From Deltaproteobacteria bacterium (lineage in GTDB: Bacteria > Desulfobacterota > DSM-4660 > Desulfatiglandales > HGW-15): a DNA stretch of 32,451 bases. The stretch covers positions 1 through 32,451 of the forward strand of contig JAFDJA010000008.1 in NCBI GenBank assembly GCA_019307745.1. Reading direction: 5' to 3'. Under the pieces are notes generated by a model. The model was not told where the DNA came from. It did no database searches and saw only the letters and a list, made by a program, of their open reading frames with translations. The translations under genes were made by a program, and so were the position numbers. Each line of letters begins with the position of its first letter. Positions within the stretch are counted from its first letter, which is position 1. Positions 27,890-32,451 of the stretch are shown piece after piece.

Positions 27890-29223
27890 TAGTCGGACTG
27901 GGTAAATCAGGGCTGGCAGTGGCACGTTGGCTTTTTGCTGCGGGTGCTAAGGTCACAATTAATGATGTAAAGGAGGAAGTTGATATCAGCCAGGAACTGA
28001 TAAGGGGGATCAGGGAACTGGGTTTAAAACTTGTAGCAGGTGGCCATAGGAAAGATTGTTTTCTCGATTCAGATCTAATCGTGGTAAGCCCTGGAATACC
28101 TCTTGATATGACTCCATTAATGGCCGCCAGGGAAGCTGGTATACCTGTGATAGGTGAATTGGAGCTGGCTTCCAGGTTTATCAGTTCTCCTGTGATAGCA
28201 GTTACAGGAACTAATGGCAAGTCAACCTCGGTCAGTCTCCTGGGAGAGATTATAAGATCTGAAGGAAGAAAACCTTTCGTGGGAGGTAATATCGGGACTC
28301 CTTTTATGGAATATGTATCCGGGGCTCAGGAGGCAGATTATATAGTATTAGAAGTAAGCAGTTTTCAACTCGACAGCATAGAGCAGTTCAGGCCATCGGT
28401 TGCGCTTCTGCTAAATATATCTCCTGATCATCTGGACAGATATCCGGATTATGAGGCCTATATTCAATCAAAGCTGGGTATTTTCAGGAATCAGGGCGCT
28501 GGGGATTTTGCGATACTCAATGATGATGATCAGAGGCTTGCTTGTTTTCATCCGGAAAGTGATGTGTCGGTCCTCCGTTATGGAATAGAGGAGAGATCAA
28601 GCCGTAATAGTTTTATACGTGGCAGTAAACTGTTTGTCTGTTTGCCCGGAGCGGATGCCCGCTGGTTCAATATAGAGAGATTCAGACCTCCAGGCCTTCA
28701 TAACCTGGAAAATCTGATGGGTGTGGTCCTGGCTGCAATGGCCATTGGTATCTCTCCAGATGCGATACAGGATACAATAAATAGATTTAAAGGCCTTTCA
28801 CATCGTATGGAACATGTTGGAACAAGGAAAGGTGTTGATTTTTTCAATGATTCCAAGGCAACTAATGTAGATTCCGCGTTAAGGTCTTTTTCCGGTTTTC
28901 ACAGGCCTGTTGTCTTGATTGCAGGTGGCCGACATAAAGGTGGTGACTATTCCCCTCTGGTGAACGCTTCCAAGGGAAAAATTAAAACAGCAGTGCTTCT
29001 GGGAGAAGCAAAGGAACTCATGGCCCAGGCATTTGAGGGTGTTATACCCTTTGTGCTGTGTGAAAGCATGGAAGATGCCGTGTCTCAAGCCTATTTATTA
29101 GCTGATCCTGGTGACGTGGTCCTGCTGGCTCCAGCATGTTCCAGCTTTGATCTGTTTTCTGATTATGAACATAGAGGAAGGGTTTTTTCGGATGCAGTAG
29201 CGAGGCTGGATAATGACAGCTGA
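27859..29223 (+). CDS. murD: UDP-N-acetylmuramoylalanine--D-glutamate ligase
   Basis: NVLVVGLGKSGLAVARWL, VTGTNGKSTSVSLLGE, EVSSFQLDSI, NDSKATNVDSA. Confidence 0.97.
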   Translation: MEIIKKKNVLVVGLGKSGLAVARWLFAAGAKVTINDVKEEVDISQELIRGIRELGLKLVAGGHRKDCFLDSDLIVVSPGIPLDMTPLMAAREAGIPVIGELELASRFISSPVIAVTGTNGKSTSVSLLGEIIRSEGRKPFVGGNIGTPFMEYVSGAQEADYIVLEVSSFQLDSIEQFRPSVALLLNISPDHLDRYPDYEAYIQSKLGIFRNQGAGDFAILNDDDQRLACFHPESDVSVLRYGIEERSSRNSFIRGSKLFVCLPGADARWFNIERFRPPGLHNLENLMGVVLAAMAIGISPDAIQDTINRFKGLSHRMEHVGTRKGVDFFNDSKATNVDSALRSFSGFHRPVVLIAGGRHKGGDYSPLVNASKGKIKTAVLLGEAKELMAQAFEGVIPFVLCESMEDAVSQAYLLADPGDVVLLAPACSSFDLFSDYEHRGRVFSDAVARLDNDS

Positions 29224-30310
29224 AAAACAGAACGGGTATGATTACTTTATCCTTGCCCCAACCATTATTCTTTTGGGACTTGGGCTCGTGACTGTTTACA
29301 GTTCAAGTTCGTTTCTTGCAGAGCACCGACTAGGGGATAGTAATTTTTATCTAAAAAGACAGCTGGCCTTCTGTCTTTTTGGTATTTGCTCTTTGATAGT
29401 GGTTAAGAATATCCCTGTAACTTTTTATCAAAAGATGGTGTATCCCCTTCTGGGAATCAGTTTTATTCTTCTGGTTATGCTTTTTATTCCAGGCTTTGGT
29501 AAAAAGGTGGGTGGAGCTTATCGATGGCTTGACGTCGGCGGTTTCACGGTTCAGCCTTCAGAACTGGCCAAACTTTCTCTCGCAGTATATATGGCTTATT
29601 CAATGTCGAAAAAAGGCCAGAGCATGTCTCAATTTTCAAAGGGATTTATGCCCCATCTTATTATTGTGGGGATTTTTATGCTCCTTATACTCCTTCAGCC
29701 GGATCTGGGGACTACAGTGATATTGGGCTGTTGGCTCATAATTTTACTTTTTGTGGGTGGGTTGAATTTACTTCAATTGCTCGTTGCAATAGCCGTTTCA
29801 GCCCCCGCTATATGGTGGCTTATCTCCAGAGAGGCCTACAGGATGGACAGATGGACGGCATTTATCAATCCTTGGGAAGATCCAACCGGCTTGGGTTTCC
29901 AGATTATCCATTCTTTTCTGGCCTTTGGATCTGGTGGTATTAACGGAGTTGGACTGGGAAACAGCATACAGAAGCTTTTTTACCTGCCAGAGCCTCACAC
30001 AGACTTTATTTTTTCTGTTCTGGCAGAAGAACTTGGATTAATCGGTGTGACAGCGGTAGTACTTCTTTTTGCTATGCTGGTTTTCAGAGGTATCAAGATT
30101 GCTCTTGATGCGGGGAATCTCTACAGTAGTTATCTGGCATTCGCTATCAGTACTCTCATAGGACTTCAGGTCCTGATAAATATGGGTGTAGTAATGGGAT
30201 TACTTCCGACTAAAGGATTGACCCTCCCTTTAATTAGTTATGGAGGATCATCCCTTGTAGTAAATCTTATCGGCATTGGAATGCTGCTAAGAATATCCTC
30301 AGACAAGTGA
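29213..30310 (+). CDS. ftsW: peptidoglycan glycosyltransferase FtsW (SEDS family)
   Basis: VYSSSSFLAE, YRWLDVGGFTVQPSELAKLSL, QPDLGTTVIL, LPEPHTDFIFSVLAEELG, SYGGSSL. Confidence 0.96.
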   Translation: MTAEKQNGYDYFILAPTIILLGLGLVTVYSSSSFLAEHRLGDSNFYLKRQLAFCLFGICSLIVVKNIPVTFYQKMVYPLLGISFILLVMLFIPGFGKKVGGAYRWLDVGGFTVQPSELAKLSLAVYMAYSMSKKGQSMSQFSKGFMPHLIIVGIFMLLILLQPDLGTTVILGCWLIILLFVGGLNLLQLLVAIAVSAPAIWWLISREAYRMDRWTAFINPWEDPTGLGFQIIHSFLAFGSGGINGVGLGNSIQKLFYLPEPHTDFIFSVLAEELGLIGVTAVVLLFAMLVFRGIKIALDAGNLYSSYLAFAISTLIGLQVLINMGVVMGLLPTKGLTLPLISYGGSSLVVNLIGIGMLLRISSDK

Positions 30311-31455
30311 CAGGCAGAGCGGGAAAAAATATGAATGAAGGTCAGGGGAAAATGAAAGAACACATCCCTTCCGGATTAAGGGTTATTTTGGCTGGCGGCG
30401 GCACTGGCGGCCACCTATTTCCAGGCCTTGCAATCGGCAGAGAGATTGTACATCGCTATAAAGGCTCTGAGGTTCTTTTTGTTACAGGCCGCAGGAAGAT
30501 TGAGTCTGATATATTGATCAATTCCGAGTTTAGGCAATCAGCGATCTGTATAGAGGGATTGATGAAGCGTGGATTGATTAAAGGGCTCATGGTTATATCG
30601 ATGTTCCCTTTCAGTCTGTTACAGTCAATTTTTATCATCAGGAGGTTATCCCCCGATATAGTAATAGGCGTAGGAGGGTATTCGGCAGGGCCAGTCTGCC
30701 TTGCCGCAAGGTTGATGAGAGTTGCCACAGCTATTCATGAACAGAATTCTTTTCCCGGACTGACAAACAGGCTGCTGTGCAGGGTGGTTGACAGGGTCTT
30801 TATCTCATTTGAGCAGAGCAGGAATTTTTTCCCTGGGGGGAATATAATTTTTACGGGAAATCCCATCAGAAGAGAGTTGTTGGAAAAGCAGGAAGACAAC
30901 CATAGGGACAGAGAAAAATTTACCGTCCTTATTACTGGCGGGAGTCAGGGGGCAAGTGCTACTAACAGCGCTGTTATCGATGCCTTGGGAGTTATGTCAG
31001 GAAGAAAGGGGCGGCTGCTTCTGATCCATCAGACAGGTGAAGCGGATTATCTCCGTGTAAAAGATGCGTATGAGGGCAGTGGATTTCAATATGAAGTGAC
31101 TCCTTTTATAAAGGATATCGCTTTTGCTTATCATCAGGCGGATATAGTCGTAGCTAGGGCTGGGGCAACCACAATCTCTGAACTTGCAGCATTAGGCAAA
31201 CCTTCTATCCTGATTCCTTTTCCTTATGCTGCTAATGATCATCAGTTGACAAATGCCAGGATGCTTTCCGATATAGGGGGGGCTGAGATCATTCTACAGG
31301 CTGACCTTAATGGTGAGCGGTTGGCAGCTCTTCTGATGAAATATATGGACGACAGGGATGCTCTTAAATATATGGGCGAACAGGTGTTGAGAGCAGGAAG
31401 ACCAAATGCAGTGAACAAAATAATGGATCAGCTGGAAGATATGGTCGGCCGCTGA
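30307..31455 (+). CDS. murG: UDP-N-acetylglucosamine--N-acetylmuramyl-(pentapeptide) pyrophosphoryl-undecaprenol N-acetylglucosamine transferase
   Basis: VILAGGGTGGHLFPGLAI, HEQNSFPGLTNR, ITGGSQGASATN, VVARAGATTISELAALGKPSILIPFPYAANDHQ; ORF-track GTG 30307, alternative ATGs 30331 and 30352 (the latter with AGGGGAAA). Confidence 0.96.
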   Translation: MTGRAGKNMNEGQGKMKEHIPSGLRVILAGGGTGGHLFPGLAIGREIVHRYKGSEVLFVTGRRKIESDILINSEFRQSAICIEGLMKRGLIKGLMVISMFPFSLLQSIFIIRRLSPDIVIGVGGYSAGPVCLAARLMRVATAIHEQNSFPGLTNRLLCRVVDRVFISFEQSRNFFPGGNIIFTGNPIRRELLEKQEDNHRDREKFTVLITGGSQGASATNSAVIDALGVMSGRKGRLLLIHQTGEADYLRVKDAYEGSGFQYEVTPFIKDIAFAYHQADIVVARAGATTISELAALGKPSILIPFPYAANDHQLTNARMLSDIGGAEIILQADLNGERLAALLMKYMDDRDALKYMGEQVLRAGRPNAVNKIMDQLEDMVGR

Positions 31456-31470
31456 CATAGTGATTAAGAG

Positions 31471-32451
31471 ATGGAGACATTCGGTAAAATAAGACATATA
31501 CACTTTGTGGGCATAGGCGGTATCGGCATGAGCGGCATTGCCGAGCTTCTGCTTAATTTAGGTTATAAGGTGAGCGGTTCTGATCAAAGCAGTTCAGAGA
31601 TAACTCTCAGGCTTTCAGAGCTGGGTGGCAGGATATATACCGGCCATCAGAGGGGGAATATTGAAGGCGCGGATGTTGTGGTCTTTTCCTCTGCAGTACC
31701 TGATGATAATCCGGAGATAATATCTGCCAGGGAGAACTGTATTCCTGTAATCCCCAGGGCTGAAATGCTCGCAGAGTTGATGAGATTGAAGTATGGAGTT
31801 GCAGTAGCAGGTGCTCATGGAAAGACCACTACTACATCAATGATCGCTTCCATTATGGCTGCGGGCGATCTTGATCCCACTGTGGTAATAGGCGGAAGAC
31901 TTGATATCTGGGGAGGGGGCAATGTCAAACTGGGTCAGAGTGATATACTGGTTGCGGAATCAGATGAGAGTGATGGATCATTTATGGCCCTTTCTCCTAC
32001 AATAGCGGTGATTACAAATATTGATTTTGAACATGTAGAATATTATGGCGACATGGAGAATATTCGTACTGCCTTTGTGGATTTTATAAATAAAATCCCT
32101 TTTTACGGGATCGCGATCCTGTGTATGGATAACGAGGAAATTCAGAATATTATCCCGCGCCTGAAAAAACGATATCTCACATATGGCCTTTCCTCGCAGG
32201 CGGATATCAGGGCTGTGGATATTAAGGAGCACCCTTCAGATGTGGATTTTGAAGTGATGTCCCGGGATGAGTCACTCGGCCGTGTGGTTGTTGGAATGCC
32301 GGGGATGCATAACGCGATGAACGCCCTTGCTTCAATTTCCGTGGGCCTGGAGTTCGAGATAAATATGAAAGATATCAGAAAAGGTCTTGCCAATCTGGGA
32401 GGACTTGCAAGGCGCTTTCAGGTTAAGGGTGAAAGGGGGGGAGTCCTTGTT
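31471..32451 (+). CDS. murC: UDP-N-acetylmuramate--L-alanine ligase, 3'-truncated by window end
   Basis: Not in ORF track because no stop in window; manual translation [39 protein letters not shown]...[19 protein letters not shown]...[11 protein letters not shown]. Confidence 0.95.
   Translation, partial: METFGKIRHIHFVGIGGIGMSGIAELLLNLGYKVSGSDQSSSEITLRLSELGGRIYTGHQRGNIEGADVVVFSSAVPDDNPEIISARENCIPVIPRAEMLAELMRLKYGVAVAGAHGKTTTTSMIASIMAAGDLDPTVVIGGRLDIWGGGNVKLGQSDILVAESDESDGSFMALSPTIAVITNIDFEHVEYYGDMENIRTAFVDFINKIPFYGIAILCMDNEEIQNIIPRLKKRYLTYGLSSQADIRAVDIKEHPSDVDFEVMSRDESLGRVVVGMPGMHNAMNALASISVGLEFEINMKDIRKGLANLGGLARRFQVKGERGGVLV

Noticed and set aside
1-32451. CRISPR arrays, tRNA/rRNA genes, transposases or phage genes
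   Set aside because: None recognised by eye on either strand; absence is not proven without tRNAscan-SE, Infernal or ISfinder searches.

Overview
The window looks like a chromosomal segment of a Desulfobacterota-type (deltaproteobacterial) genome; this taxonomic guess is inference from gene content. The right third (about 19.8-32.45 kb) is a classical dcw cell-wall/division cluster: mraZ-rsmH-ftsL-ftsI(PASTA)-murE-murF-mraY-[small ORF]-murD-ftsW-murG-murC, with murC cut by the window edge. Just upstream of mraZ there are four AAAGTG boxes at an exact 10-bp period overlapping a sigma70-like promoter. Divergent from dcw is a minus-strand CHASE2-Ser/Thr kinase, PP2C phosphatase and FHA protein module, preceded by queE/queC. 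The left part carries a PilZ-like protein, two uncharacterised proteins, a TtcA-like enzyme, a YggS-like protein, a NudC-like Nudix hydrolase, a CNT nucleoside transporter and a PPC/DUF296 protein. The most interesting locus is 7.27-11.48 kb: two adjacent BcrD-like and BcrA-like ATPases (archerases) with no visible catalytic benzoyl-CoA reductase or dehydratase subunits, divergent from an operon of a small acidic protein, an AprA/fumarate-reductase-like flavoprotein and a 2x[4Fe-4S] ferredoxin. I regard this as a candidate undescribed ATP-driven low-potential redox system. Other observations include a possible structured RNA upstream of the PilZ gene, an attenuator-like hairpin, gene remnants, and a diverged repeat flanking the kinase gene. 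No tRNA, rRNA, CRISPR or intact mobile element was recognised.
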